This document shows positions 41,239 to 49,914 of a stretch of DNA of 64,000 nt, piece after piece. Source of the stretch: Chryseobacterium gotjawalense (lineage in GTDB: Bacteria > Bacteroidota > Bacteroidia > Flavobacteriales > Weeksellaceae); the NCBI RefSeq assembly GCF_030012525.1, contig NZ_CP124855.1:2976001-3040000 (forward strand). The letters run 5' to 3'. How positions within the stretch are numbered: the first letter of the stretch is position 1; each line of letters begins with the position of its first letter. Both the position numbers and the translations under genes were made by a program. The notes under the pieces are model-generated. The model had not been told where the DNA came from. It ran no database searches and worked only from the letters and a program-made list of their open reading frames with translations.

Positions 41239-42003
41239 CTAAATTCCTAACGCCTGACCACCACCAATCTGGATTGTTTCAGCCGTTAAAAAGGAAGCAT
41301 CTTTACTTGCCAGGAACGACACTACTGCCGCTACTTCTTCAGGCTCTCCCAATCTCCCAAGCATTATATTGTTTTTCCAGCTTGCGAACACTTCAGGTTT
41401 AGTTTCTTTTATCTGAGCATGAAAAGGTGTATCAATAGTTCCCGGAGAAACCGCGTTTACTCTAATTCCATATTCAGCTAAGTCTTTAGCCATTGCTCTT
41501 GTAATAGCCTGTACCCCAGCCTTAGAAGTGGCATATACCCCAGCTCCCGGACCTCCGCCATTCCAGGTGGCGTTGGAAGTATAGTTGATTATTGAAGCGT
41601 TTTCCGCTTTTTTAAGAAAAGGGATCGCCGCTCTTGATACAAAAAAGGTAGAATCAAGATTTAACGCCATTACTGATCTGTAAAATTCCGTCGTCATTTC
41701 CTCAAACCTTTGTCTGCCGCCTAAACCGCCTGCATTGTTTACGATAACATCGATTTTACCGTATTTTTCACCGATCATTTTAATATTGGAGTTTACTTCC
41801 TCTTCGTTGGTAACATCAAAGCCAAAATACTCCGCTGTGATCCCGTCTGCCACAAGTTCCGCTACCTGTTCAGCCCCGCCATCTTTCTGAATACCATTTA
41901 AAATTACAGTATAACCGTCTTTCCCTAATCTTTTGCATACCGCAAAACCAATTCCTCCTGTTGCGCCTGTTACTACAGCTACTTTTCCTTTTAAATCAGT
42001 CAT
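41239..42003 (-). CDS. SDR-family DEH reductase (alginate monomer)
   Basis: The 254-residue classical short-chain dehydrogenase has the cofactor loop TGATGGIGFAV, the NNAGG motif, and catalytic Ser in INYTSNATW and Tyr-Lys in YATSKAGV. The ending AETIQIGGGQALGI is usual for the family. In alginate loci such enzymes reduce DEH (4-deoxy-L-erythro-5-hexoseulose uronate) to 2-keto-3-deoxygluconate with NADPH or NADH. The kinase and aldolase for the next steps are in the same locus. The specific substrate is from context. Confidence 0.88.
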   Translation of the reverse strand: MTDLKGKVAVVTGATGGIGFAVCKRLGKDGYTVILNGIQKDGGAEQVAELVADGITAEYFGFDVTNEEEVNSNIKMIGEKYGKIDVIVNNAGGLGGRQRFEEMTTEFYRSVMALNLDSTFFVSRAAIPFLKKAENASIINYTSNATWNGGGPGAGVYATSKAGVQAITRAMAKDLAEYGIRVNAVSPGTIDTPFHAQIKETKPEVFASWKNNIMLGRLGEPEEVAAVVSFLASKDASFLTAETIQIGGGQALGI

Positions 42004-42044
42004 TTTACTTCTTTAATTTTTAATTGTTAATATTATTATTGTTA

Positions 42045-43508
42045 TTATTTTATTCGTTCAATTTTTCCAATAGTTAAGAATATGGATATCAGAGACAATG
42101 GAACCAATGCCGACAGCAACCCGAACAACAATGGCCAGCTCGCGATCTGACCCGCAAACAGGATTGCTATGATGGTTCCTAAAACCGCGGCTGCTCCTCC
42201 CAGTCCTGCTAATGAGCCTACTGATTTTCCATCATGCAGATCACTTGGTAAGGTCTGAATATTGGTCATTGTAAACTGGAAACCTCCCAATACAAAAGCC
42301 ATCAGAATTACAGCCAGAATTGCATTGGGCACCATGACCGACCCCAGAATAGCGGGAATGATGATACATCCACCTAAAATCATGGCCGTTTTCCTTGCCC
42401 GGTCCACAGTGGCTCCTTTTCGGATTAAATATCCTGAAAACCAGCCTCCTGCGATGCTGCCTATCATCGCACCCAAATAAGGTACCCAGGCCGAGTAGGC
42501 CAGTTCCTTGATATTAAGGTTAAATTCCTCCACCAAATACATCGGTAAGAAGGTGACAAACATCCACCAGATAGGATCTAAAAAGAAGCGGCCCAATATG
42601 ACGGAATAATTTTTCTTATTGGAAAGCAATTCTCCCCACGTTTTACCAACTCCGTTACTTTGCGGGTTTTCCGGTTGGTTGTCTAAAATATAGGCGCGCT
42701 CTTCATCGGTGATCCATGAATGAACTTTTGGCCCTTTTTTGTTAATAATGAGCCATGGAATGATCCACAGGATTCCTAATACCCCTACCACGACAAAAGT
42801 CATCTTCCAGCCAATGGACATATACAGGGATAAAATAATGATGGGAGCTAAAATGGAACCTATCGACGCGGCGGCTCCAAAGAGACCTTGCGCAAAGGCC
42901 CGTTCCTTCTGAGGAAACCATTCCGCGTTGCTTTTTGTAGCACCGGGCCACGGACCGGCTTCCCCCAGACCCAGCATCATTCTGAATCCTGTTAAGGAAA
43001 CCTTCCCCTGCGACAGGGAGGTAAGCGCGTCGGCAAATCCCCACACCAAAACAGAAACAACAAACCCGCGCCGTGTTCCTATTTTATCATATAATTTGCC
43101 GGAAAAAAGCTGGCTGATTCCGTAGGCGATCATAAAAAAGATCGTAATGACGCCCAGCTGATCTTTGGCCTGTTTCGATGATTCTTCAGGAGCGGCATCT
43201 TTGTCCACAATACCTAATTCGTAAGCAATACCTTGCCTGTTGACAACAATTTTACCGTCATTTTTGAAATTAACGAAAGCAGCTTTCTGCACAATTTTCT
43301 CCCCTCTTTTGGAAACGAGTTCGTAGGTATTGTTTTCTGCTATAAACCGCGCCTGATTATCGCCGGAATCTAATTTAATCTCATCTACTAATCGATATTC
43401 GATATTGGCAACCCACATGTAATTGAGCGTTCCTCTATCCAAATAATTAATAATAGTAATGATCATTATCAAGCCGATAATCCACCATCTTAATCCTTTA
43501 ACTTTCAT
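42045..43508 (-). CDS. ACS-family MFS hexuronate transporter with a large loop insertion
   Basis: The protein has about 487 residues and 12 predicted helices. It starts best at ATG 43508 (KVKGLRWWIIGLIMIITIINYLDRG), since the TTG at 43547 adds 13 polar residues. It has the ACS-family signatures INYLDR and GLGEAGPWPGATKSNAEWFP. About 85 residues (from ~NIEYRLVDEIKLDSGD to ~KQAKDQLG) are inserted between helices 1 and 2, where ExuT-like proteins have a short periplasmic loop. It probably imports DEH or related monomers across the inner membrane. Confidence 0.87.
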   Translation of the reverse strand: MKVKGLRWWIIGLIMIITIINYLDRGTLNYMWVANIEYRLVDEIKLDSGDNQARFIAENNTYELVSKRGEKIVQKAAFVNFKNDGKIVVNRQGIAYELGIVDKDAAPEESSKQAKDQLGVITIFFMIAYGISQLFSGKLYDKIGTRRGFVVSVLVWGFADALTSLSQGKVSLTGFRMMLGLGEAGPWPGATKSNAEWFPQKERAFAQGLFGAAASIGSILAPIIILSLYMSIGWKMTFVVVGVLGILWIIPWLIINKKGPKVHSWITDEERAYILDNQPENPQSNGVGKTWGELLSNKKNYSVILGRFFLDPIWWMFVTFLPMYLVEEFNLNIKELAYSAWVPYLGAMIGSIAGGWFSGYLIRKGATVDRARKTAMILGGCIIIPAILGSVMVPNAILAVILMAFVLGGFQFTMTNIQTLPSDLHDGKSVGSLAGLGGAAAVLGTIIAILFAGQIASWPLLFGLLSALVPLSLISIFLTIGKIERIK

Positions 43509-43578
43509 TTTATTCTTATTTATAGCAGGAGTTTTGATACCGTCCAAAGTTCAGACGGCTGTCCTGATTGTATTAATC

Positions 43579-44283
43579 TTAACTTTTATCGTAACAGAAT
43601 TTATAAAGAACTTTAAAATGTTCTTTCATTTTCAATTTTCCTTCTTGCGGATCCTGGTTCTTTATCGCGGCGAAAATAGCCTCATGCTCCTTAATAGCGG
43701 TAATCTGCTGGTTTTCGTCGCACACCGGCATACTGTTAAAATAGGAAATAATTTCCGGTGTTATGGTTAACATAAACGTATTAATAGTGCTGTTGCCACA
43801 GGCTTTCGCAATTGCCAGGTGAAACAGCAAATCTTCCTGTACCGCATCTTCGCCCGCTAAGACTTTTTGCGTATAAGCGTTTAAGGCTGCTTCTATATTT
43901 TTAATATCTTCATCCGTTCTTCTTAAAGCGGCAAGTTTCACGGTTTTTAATTCTAAAAGGATTCTTGTTTCCACCAGCGATTTGAAATCCGGCTCATCTA
44001 AGCGCAGAATATCATCGATCATCCCGTTAATCGCAATTCTACGGATATTCGCAATAAAGGTTCCGCTCTGCGCAATGGATTTTAAAATTCCGTAAAATTC
44101 TAATTTCTGTATTGCATCTCTTACATTACTGCGTGATACCTCAAATTTTTCAGATAACATTCTTTCCGAAGGAAGTTTATCGCCAGGTTCAAGATTTTTT
44201 AAGTTTATTAAATCTCTGATTTTAGCGATGATTTCCTGTTGCGTGGTTTGATTTTCCTTTTTTGTAATTAAATCTAATTTCAT
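43579..44283 (-). CDS. FadR-type GntR regulator of the alginate locus
   Basis: This 234-residue protein has an N-terminal winged helix (GDKLPSERMLSEKFEVSRSNVRDAIQKLEFYGIL) and a C-terminal FCD ligand domain with metal-binding His positions (LLFHLAIAKACGN, ...IKEHEAIF). FadR-type operators follow t-GT-n-AC-a palindromes. The five TGGTnnACCA pairs of this locus fit, and one lies just upstream of this gene. The ligand may be KDG or DEH (inferred). It is followed by the MFS and SDR genes. Confidence 0.9.
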   Translation of the reverse strand: MKLDLITKKENQTTQQEIIAKIRDLINLKNLEPGDKLPSERMLSEKFEVSRSNVRDAIQKLEFYGILKSIAQSGTFIANIRRIAINGMIDDILRLDEPDFKSLVETRILLELKTVKLAALRRTDEDIKNIEAALNAYTQKVLAGEDAVQEDLLFHLAIAKACGNSTINTFMLTITPEIISYFNSMPVCDENQQITAIKEHEAIFAAIKNQDPQEGKLKMKEHFKVLYKFCYDKS

Positions 44284-44296
44284 ATTGATGTTTTTT

Positions 44297-44319
44297 TGGT
44301 TAACCAGATTGGTTTTGCA
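44297..44319 (-). promoter_or_regulatory. Operator pair upstream of the FadR-type gene
   Basis: TGGTTAACCA-GAT-TGGTTTTGCA: a perfect palindrome and a weaker second one at the same 13-bp spacing. It lies 13 bp before the regulator start, so autoregulation is likely. Confidence 0.7.
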
Positions 44320-44410
44320 AATTTAGCAAATAGGAGGTCTACCTCTATATATTATTTTTTGTTAATATCAATTTATTAAAAAGTATGCAAAACCTCTTTA
44401 AAACATCAAC

Positions 44411-45070
44411 TTACCTCAATTCCGCGAGTAACTGCAACACTTTTTTAGTTTCAGATTCAATGGTTGCAAAATCTTTTTCTGCCATTAACTTTTTACTGAT
44501 CAGTTTACTTCCCATTCCTACTGCAGACACGCCGGCTTTGTACCAGCCTTCGATGTTTTCGCGGGTAGTATCCACGCCGCCTGTGGGCATAAATAACAGA
44601 TTCGGGAAGATATCTTTTATTCCGCTTAAAAAGTCAGGTCCGAGCATATTTCCGGGAAAAAGTTTGATAAACTTCACGCCTGCATTTTCTGCCGCGATAA
44701 TTTCAGTGGGAGTCATACAGCCAGGGCTGTAGAATTTGTCCTGTTTGATCAGGAAATCTGCCACTTCGGGTACAAATCCCGGACTGATAAAGAAATCAGC
44801 GCCGGCTTCCACAAAATCTTTGGCCTGCTGAAGGTTTTTGATGGTACCGATTCCCAAAAGCAAATCCGGCATTTCGGAATTTCTGGTTTCCACCATTTTT
44901 TTGAAATTATTCAAAGCGGCTTCGCCACGGTTGGTGTATTCTACGGCACGGATTCCGGCGCGGTAAATCGCGCGGAGGGTTTCTATAGTTACCGTTTCAT
45001 CGGCATTGAAATATAAGGGTAAGATTCCCTGCTTTACTACAGCATCGGAAACTTTCTGAATATTGCTCAT
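44411..45070 (-). CDS. eda: KDPG/KHG aldolase
   Basis: This 219-residue class I aldolase has Glu in RAVEYTNRG, the phosphate site GIGTIKN, the Schiff-base Lys in VKFIKLFPGN and the PTGGVDTT loop. It splits 2-keto-3-deoxy-6-phosphogluconate into pyruvate and glyceraldehyde-3-phosphate. It is last in the long operon starting at the SusC gene and is followed by a separate unit for the regulator. Confidence 0.92.
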   Translation of the reverse strand: MSNIQKVSDAVVKQGILPLYFNADETVTIETLRAIYRAGIRAVEYTNRGEAALNNFKKMVETRNSEMPDLLLGIGTIKNLQQAKDFVEAGADFFISPGFVPEVADFLIKQDKFYSPGCMTPTEIIAAENAGVKFIKLFPGNMLGPDFLSGIKDIFPNLLFMPTGGVDTTRENIEGWYKAGVSAVGMGSKLISKKLMAEKDFATIESETKKVLQLLAELR

Positions 45071-45080
45071 TTGATCTGAA

Positions 45081-45530
45081 TTAAATTTTTACTTTAAATA
45101 CTAATTTTCTGATTTCATCCTCACCAATCATCGGTGCATGCACGTCATCCGGATAAAAAATCACAAACTGGCTGTCTTTCAAACTGAAAAACATATCCGG
45201 CTGGTCCTCAAAAAAGAGAACATCCTTTGCCGGATCGTATTCGCCTTTCGGTGAAACGCAGGTTTCGCGCGGTTTCCACCCGATGGTTTCATGACCTTTT
45301 ACACAAACCTGAATATCGATATTTGCATCGTGACATTCAAATTTTTTTAAACTTTCCTCTGCGCTTTTCCCGGTTTTCTGGCTGACAATTACTTTCAGCC
45401 CTTCTTCGATCTGAATGGTTCCGTCAGGCAAAGTCATCAGATCATTTTCCTGAATAAATTGAAAAGCTCTGGAAAATAAAGGATGCAGTCCGGAATATTT
45501 CTCCGCGTTATGTAGTGAATCTATAATCAT
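45081..45530 (-). CDS. YhcH/YjgK/YiaL (DUF386) family protein
   Basis: This 149-residue cupin-like protein has HDANIDIQVCVKGHETIGW, PAKDVLFF and FFSLKDSQFVIFYPDDVHAPMI, with the metal-type His residues of the DUF386 family. Members lie in sialic-acid and uronate operons and may act on sugar anomers or ring forms. Here it is 10 bp from eda and 12 bp from the kinase, so it probably acts on DEH or KDG. The exact reaction is not known. Confidence 0.88.
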   Translation of the reverse strand: MIIDSLHNAEKYSGLHPLFSRAFQFIQENDLMTLPDGTIQIEEGLKVIVSQKTGKSAEESLKKFECHDANIDIQVCVKGHETIGWKPRETCVSPKGEYDPAKDVLFFEDQPDMFFSLKDSQFVIFYPDDVHAPMIGEDEIRKLVFKVKI

Positions 45531-45542
45531 TGCTAAAGAATT

Positions 45543-46583
45543 TTATCTTGCAACACGTCCGGAAGCATCGCCGCCCATCAGTTTGGTTACTTCATCCACG
45601 GTCACCAGATTGGCATCACCTTTAATGGTATGTTTAAGGCATGAAGCCGCTACTGCGAAATCCAAAGCATTCTGGTCATCATCAGGATAAGTTAATAATC
45701 CGTAAATCAATCCGCCCATGAAAGAATCTCCACCACCAACACGGTCAACGATATCGGTGATCTGATACTGGCGGGTCTGCAACATTTGTTTTCCGTCATA
45801 TAAAACTCCGGCCCAGGTGTTGTGGGAAGCCGAGATGGAACCCCGAAGTGTGGTAATTACTTTTTTAGCTTTCGGGAACTTTTCCATCATTTGCTGACAA
45901 ACTGATAAAAACGCTTCCGCCTTTACATCGTGCCCGTGAGTCTGAACTGCCGCACCATCGGGTTTGATACCGAAATGCATTTCTGCATCTTCTTCGTTTC
46001 CAAGAATGATGTCGCAATAGGAGGTAAGTTCAGTCATGATTTTTTCTCTGTCACCACCGAATTTCCAAAGTTTAGCTCTGTAATTAAGGTCGGTAGAAAT
46101 GGTAAGTCCGAGTTTGCTTGCAGCTTTTACAGCTTCCAGACAAACATCAGCAGAACTTTGAGAAATCGCCGGCGTTATTCCAGTCCAGTGAAACCACTCC
46201 GCTCCGGCAAAAACCTCTTCCCAATTCACCATTCCCGGCTGAATTTCAGCCATTGCAGAATGGGCTCTGTCGTACACCACTTTGCTTCCTCTGGAAACAG
46301 CACCGGTTTCCAGGAAATAAATTCCCAAACGGTCTCCGCCCCAGACAATTTTATCAACACCAACGCCTCTTTTACGCATTTCCATCATGGCGCACTGGCC
46401 GATATCGTTTTTTGGCAAACGGGTTACAAAATCTACAGGGATGCCATAATTGGCCAGTGATACCGCCACATTGGATTCGCCTCCGCCGTAAACCACATCG
46501 AAATTATCCGCCTGTGAAAATCTTAAAAATCCCTGTGGTGCCAATCTCAACATAATCTCACCAAACGTTACTACTTTACTCAT
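45543..46583 (-). CDS. kdgK: 2-keto-3-deoxygluconate kinase (PfkB family)
   Basis: This 346-residue PfkB-family kinase has the N-terminal GGGESNVAVSLANYGI and the C-terminal ATP/anion-hole motif DRVGGGDSFMGGLIYGLL. It phosphorylates KDG to KDPG for the aldolase encoded just downstream. The specificity for KDG is inferred from the complete pathway around it. Confidence 0.9.
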   Translation of the reverse strand: MSKVVTFGEIMLRLAPQGFLRFSQADNFDVVYGGGESNVAVSLANYGIPVDFVTRLPKNDIGQCAMMEMRKRGVGVDKIVWGGDRLGIYFLETGAVSRGSKVVYDRAHSAMAEIQPGMVNWEEVFAGAEWFHWTGITPAISQSSADVCLEAVKAASKLGLTISTDLNYRAKLWKFGGDREKIMTELTSYCDIILGNEEDAEMHFGIKPDGAAVQTHGHDVKAEAFLSVCQQMMEKFPKAKKVITTLRGSISASHNTWAGVLYDGKQMLQTRQYQITDIVDRVGGGDSFMGGLIYGLLTYPDDDQNALDFAVAASCLKHTIKGDANLVTVDEVTKLMGGDASGRVAR

Positions 46584-46629
46584 TACTTTTAATTTTAACC
46601 TTCTTTAGTTTTTTAAATTTTATATTCAA

Positions 46630-47505
46630 TTAGTGGGAAACCGACAGCTTATAGATATTAACTTTTGCAAAAGTTCCCGGTTCTTTGGACTGGAAATAAT
46701 TTCCGGCTTTAAAATAGTTTTCAAAAACGTTCCATTTTCTCAGACTTTCATTTTCATAAACCTTGGTCTCGTCGTTGTTCAGGGTGATGGCCATTCTGCC
46801 TTCTTTCACTTTCACTTCAAGAGTAAATTTATTGAAATCTACTTTTTCTTTAAAATTGTAGCCTTCGTCATCGGTCCACGCATCGGTCTGAAGCATTTCT
46901 TCATAAGTTGCGTTTGGATTTTTCAGCACTTTTGTTTTTATTCTGATTTTACCGTTTTGCCACAGGATTTTTAAAACCGGCGGTGCATTATGATCTTTCT
47001 GACCGATCAGTTTTTTTTGCTCATCGGTTAATCTTCCGTGAATCTGTAAAATGATTACTTTACTGTATTGCCCTGCGCCTTCTCTGCTTACTTCGCCCAT
47101 CGCCATTTCAGCTTTCAGCGTACCGCCCTGTTTGAAGGTCCAGTTTATATTATTATTACCCGGTACCATCTGTTCTCTCAGTTCCGAGCGGGAAAACGAG
47201 GTATTGGCCGTTTTACCTTCGCTAGGGTAGGCATAGAATACCAGTGCTCCCGTTTTCGGGTCGTTATACATATTCTTTTTAAGCAATTCATTATTGGCGT
47301 AATCCAGAATTTCCGGCGGCTCCACATTGGTCACTTTTCCGGTTGCCGGATCCAGTTCCGGTGTGGTGACGCTCCAATGGCTTAAATCTATTGAAACCGG
47401 TTTAGCGGTTTTTTCCTTCTTACCCTGCGCGGAGCAGTTTAATGACAGTGAAAGTAAAAGGGTTCCACACAAAATAAACGGAATGAATCTGTTTGGTAAT
47501 TTCAT
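46630..47505 (-). CDS. Alginate lyase, polysaccharide lyase family 7 (second)
   Basis: This 291-residue enzyme has a signal peptide (FIPFILCGTLLLSLSLNCSAQ); the Cys close to the cut could be lipidated. Motifs SRSELREQ, ILQIHGR and YFKAGNYF give the full PL7 active site. It is related to the other PL7 (39206) but diverged. It belongs to the SusC-SusD operon, so it probably works in the periplasm or on the surface next to the transporter. Confidence 0.92.
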   Translation of the reverse strand: MKLPNRFIPFILCGTLLLSLSLNCSAQGKKEKTAKPVSIDLSHWSVTTPELDPATGKVTNVEPPEILDYANNELLKKNMYNDPKTGALVFYAYPSEGKTANTSFSRSELREQMVPGNNNINWTFKQGGTLKAEMAMGEVSREGAGQYSKVIILQIHGRLTDEQKKLIGQKDHNAPPVLKILWQNGKIRIKTKVLKNPNATYEEMLQTDAWTDDEGYNFKEKVDFNKFTLEVKVKEGRMAITLNNDETKVYENESLRKWNVFENYFKAGNYFQSKEPGTFAKVNIYKLSVSH

Positions 47506-47517
47506 CTTAATGTTTTT

Positions 47518-48378
47518 TTAATTCAGAGCAATTGTAAAAGAGTCAACGTAAGAAATGGTCCCTCCATCATTATCAACATATAAAGCAATGGTTGAATTGG
47601 CACCCGAATTAAAGGATAATACTACAGAGGTAAAATTTCCCTTTCCGGTCGCATTGGTTCCTATTTCCTTTTTGATGATTTTGGAGTTGATCAGGGCCGG
47701 GTCATTTACAGCGCCTGCAAGAACCGCCATTCTGATGCTTCCCGGACCAATTTCCTGAGAATATTTACAGGTAACCATATAATTCGTGTTTGGAGTTACG
47801 GTTAATTCCTGATAGGCGATTCTACGGTCTGATCCCGATGGGAATTTTGCAACAAAACCACCTTCAAAAACTGATGAAGCAGAGATTTGAATCACCCCGC
47901 CAAGAGCACTGTTTCTCCATGGGTCTTTACTCGCGTCTACATTTCCGAAATCAAAGCCCGGTGCCAGAATAACAGGCACTAAGGCAGCCGGTACCACCGG
48001 TTTTACCACTTCAACTGTTTTCTTAACCGTATTCGTTTTTCCCAGTTTGTCACTTGCGGTGAGGCTTACCACATAAGAACCTTCACCGGGGAAAGTGAAT
48101 TTTGCATCTACGGTTTTAAACGTATTTCCATTACCGAAATCCCACAGATAGTCTGTTGCGCTTATCGATTGATTAGCGAATGTATAGGTTTTATAATCAT
48201 CACCAGTACCTTGCCCTTTAGTGTAGGTGAAATCAGCACTTGGGGGAGTAAGATCCGGTTTTGACCCTTCTCCCGCAATATCGTAACCTCTGATATCACA
48301 AGAGGTGAAAATCACTAACAAAAGGAACAGTAAAACTGAAATTTTGCTTATTTTTTTTATTTCGAATTTATTTTTCAT
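47518..48378 (-). CDS. PKD-domain surface glycan-binding lipoprotein
   Basis: The 286-residue lipoprotein (ISVLLFLLLVIFTSCDIRG) has a PKD domain (FTYTKGQGTGDDYKTYTFAN ... DYLWDFGNGNTF ... GSYVVSLTASDKLG). A C-terminal beta-sandwich CBM-like domain follows (DPWRNSALGGVIQIS to the end). Genes in this position after SusD usually encode surface glycan-binding proteins; alginate binding is inferred. No catalytic motif was seen. Confidence 0.83.
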   Translation of the reverse strand: MKNKFEIKKISKISVLLFLLLVIFTSCDIRGYDIAGEGSKPDLTPPSADFTYTKGQGTGDDYKTYTFANQSISATDYLWDFGNGNTFKTVDAKFTFPGEGSYVVSLTASDKLGKTNTVKKTVEVVKPVVPAALVPVILAPGFDFGNVDASKDPWRNSALGGVIQISASSVFEGGFVAKFPSGSDRRIAYQELTVTPNTNYMVTCKYSQEIGPGSIRMAVLAGAVNDPALINSKIIKKEIGTNATGKGNFTSVVLSFNSGANSTIALYVDNDGGTISYVDSFTIALN

Positions 48379-48470
48379 GAGTAGATATTTAATTTTTAAA
48401 ATCTTGTGCTATAGTTACTGGCTGGTAGCGATTTAACAGCTTTATTAGAATTTATAACCTAAAATTCTTT

Positions 48471-49904
48471 TTAATAGCCTGGGTTCTGTTTCAGCAAACC
48501 TCCGCTAATGTTAATTTCTCTCTGAGGAATTGGCAGCAGCAGGTCAGTCCCTGTAAACGCATAGTTATTGGCCGCTGAATAAGCGGATAAAACAGTTTGA
48601 GCCTGCCCAAAACGCACTAAATCGAAGAAGCGGTGATTTTCGAAAGCTAATTCTACCCTTCTTTCGTCCAGCAGTTCCTGACGGGTAATATCTCCGTCGG
48701 CATCAGCAGACAGCCCGGCTCTTTCGCGTACCAATCTGAAAGAATTCAACGCGGCTGGAGCTGTGGTACTGCTGTTTCCTGCCATGATCGCTTCTACATG
48801 CATCAGTAAAACATCTGATAAACGTAAAACGATCCAGTCATTCCCTGCAGTGCGTGGATTAACTGATGTGGCGGGTATGCCAAGACTTGCGTCTGCCACA
48901 GGTAAATATTTGACCACCTGTTTTTGGGAAGGCTGTGCCGGATCTATTCTGTATGAATACGCCGTTCGGTTTCCTCCTGCCAAATCCAGAGCCGCCGCCG
49001 CCTCATTGGTCACATAATTCACACCGCTTGATCTTCCTACTGAATTCAGCCATTCTGCGGAGAACCCCTGGCTGTCTAATATATTATCCGGTACAAAGCC
49101 AATTGAGAAAATTACTTCCTTATTGTTTTCGGTAAAAAATACGTCTTTGAAATTCGGCATTAATGAATAATTACTGGCCATTACCGCCTCACATAACTGC
49201 TGGGCTTCCGTGTAGTTGGTGCGCAGGGTTAAATACACTTTGGCCAGGAGTGCCTGTGCCGCTGCCTTTGAAGCTCTGTTTTTGTGGGTGTTATCCAATG
49301 AGGCCACCGCTGTTTTCAGGTCGCTTACTATTAAATCGTAAACCTGTGCCTGGGGTACTCTTGTAAACTGGGTTGGTTTATCATCAATGGACAGTACATG
49401 ATCTACAAACGGAATATCTCCAAACAGCCTCACTAAGTTGAAATAGGCATAAGCTCTTACAAATTTTGCTTCCCCTTCATATTTAGCACGGGTTTTGTCC
49501 GAGGCCACATCCAAATGTTCCAGGACGGTATTCGCTCTGAAAATAATATTGTAATAACTTAAATAGTAATCAGAGACGATCCCATTGGTCGCGGAGATGG
49601 TATAATTTTCAAACTGCGCCGCTTCACCTTCGCTGCTTTTCGTTCTGGTATTATCGCTGCGCATTTCTGTCAGGTAAAATTCAAACTGAACTCCCTGGTT
49701 GGCATTTAAATCACCTTCGAGGGCATTTGCGCCCTGTATTCCGTCATACATATTGAGCACCCCCGCCAGCAACTGCGATTCGTTCTGATAATAATTATCC
49801 GCGTTAATAGCCGATTCCGGTTCAGGATTTAAAAAATCACGACTGCATGACGCGGTGGTCAGAAATACCAATATAAACGCTGAAAGTATTGTTGATTTTT
49901 TCAT
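48471..49904 (-). CDS. SusD/RagB-family lipoprotein (alginate)
   Basis: This 477-residue protein has lipoprotein signal ILSAFILVFLTTASCSRDF. The SusD features are GEAKFVRAYAYFNLVRLFGD, PFVDHVLS, the TPR-like DLKTAVASLD... region, and the C-terminal RVELAFENHRFFDLVRFG with PIPQREINISGGLLKQNPGY. It captures alginate oligomers for the SusC partner 10 bp upstream. Confidence 0.93.
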   Translation of the reverse strand: MKKSTILSAFILVFLTTASCSRDFLNPEPESAINADNYYQNESQLLAGVLNMYDGIQGANALEGDLNANQGVQFEFYLTEMRSDNTRTKSSEGEAAQFENYTISATNGIVSDYYLSYYNIIFRANTVLEHLDVASDKTRAKYEGEAKFVRAYAYFNLVRLFGDIPFVDHVLSIDDKPTQFTRVPQAQVYDLIVSDLKTAVASLDNTHKNRASKAAAQALLAKVYLTLRTNYTEAQQLCEAVMASNYSLMPNFKDVFFTENNKEVIFSIGFVPDNILDSQGFSAEWLNSVGRSSGVNYVTNEAAAALDLAGGNRTAYSYRIDPAQPSQKQVVKYLPVADASLGIPATSVNPRTAGNDWIVLRLSDVLLMHVEAIMAGNSSTTAPAALNSFRLVRERAGLSADADGDITRQELLDERRVELAFENHRFFDLVRFGQAQTVLSAYSAANNYAFTGTDLLLPIPQREINISGGLLKQNPGY

Positions 49905-49914
49905 TACTTTTATT

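Noticed and set aside
45930..46555. 176- and 145-residue plus-strand ORFs
   Set aside because: Both are shadows of the KDG kinase gene.
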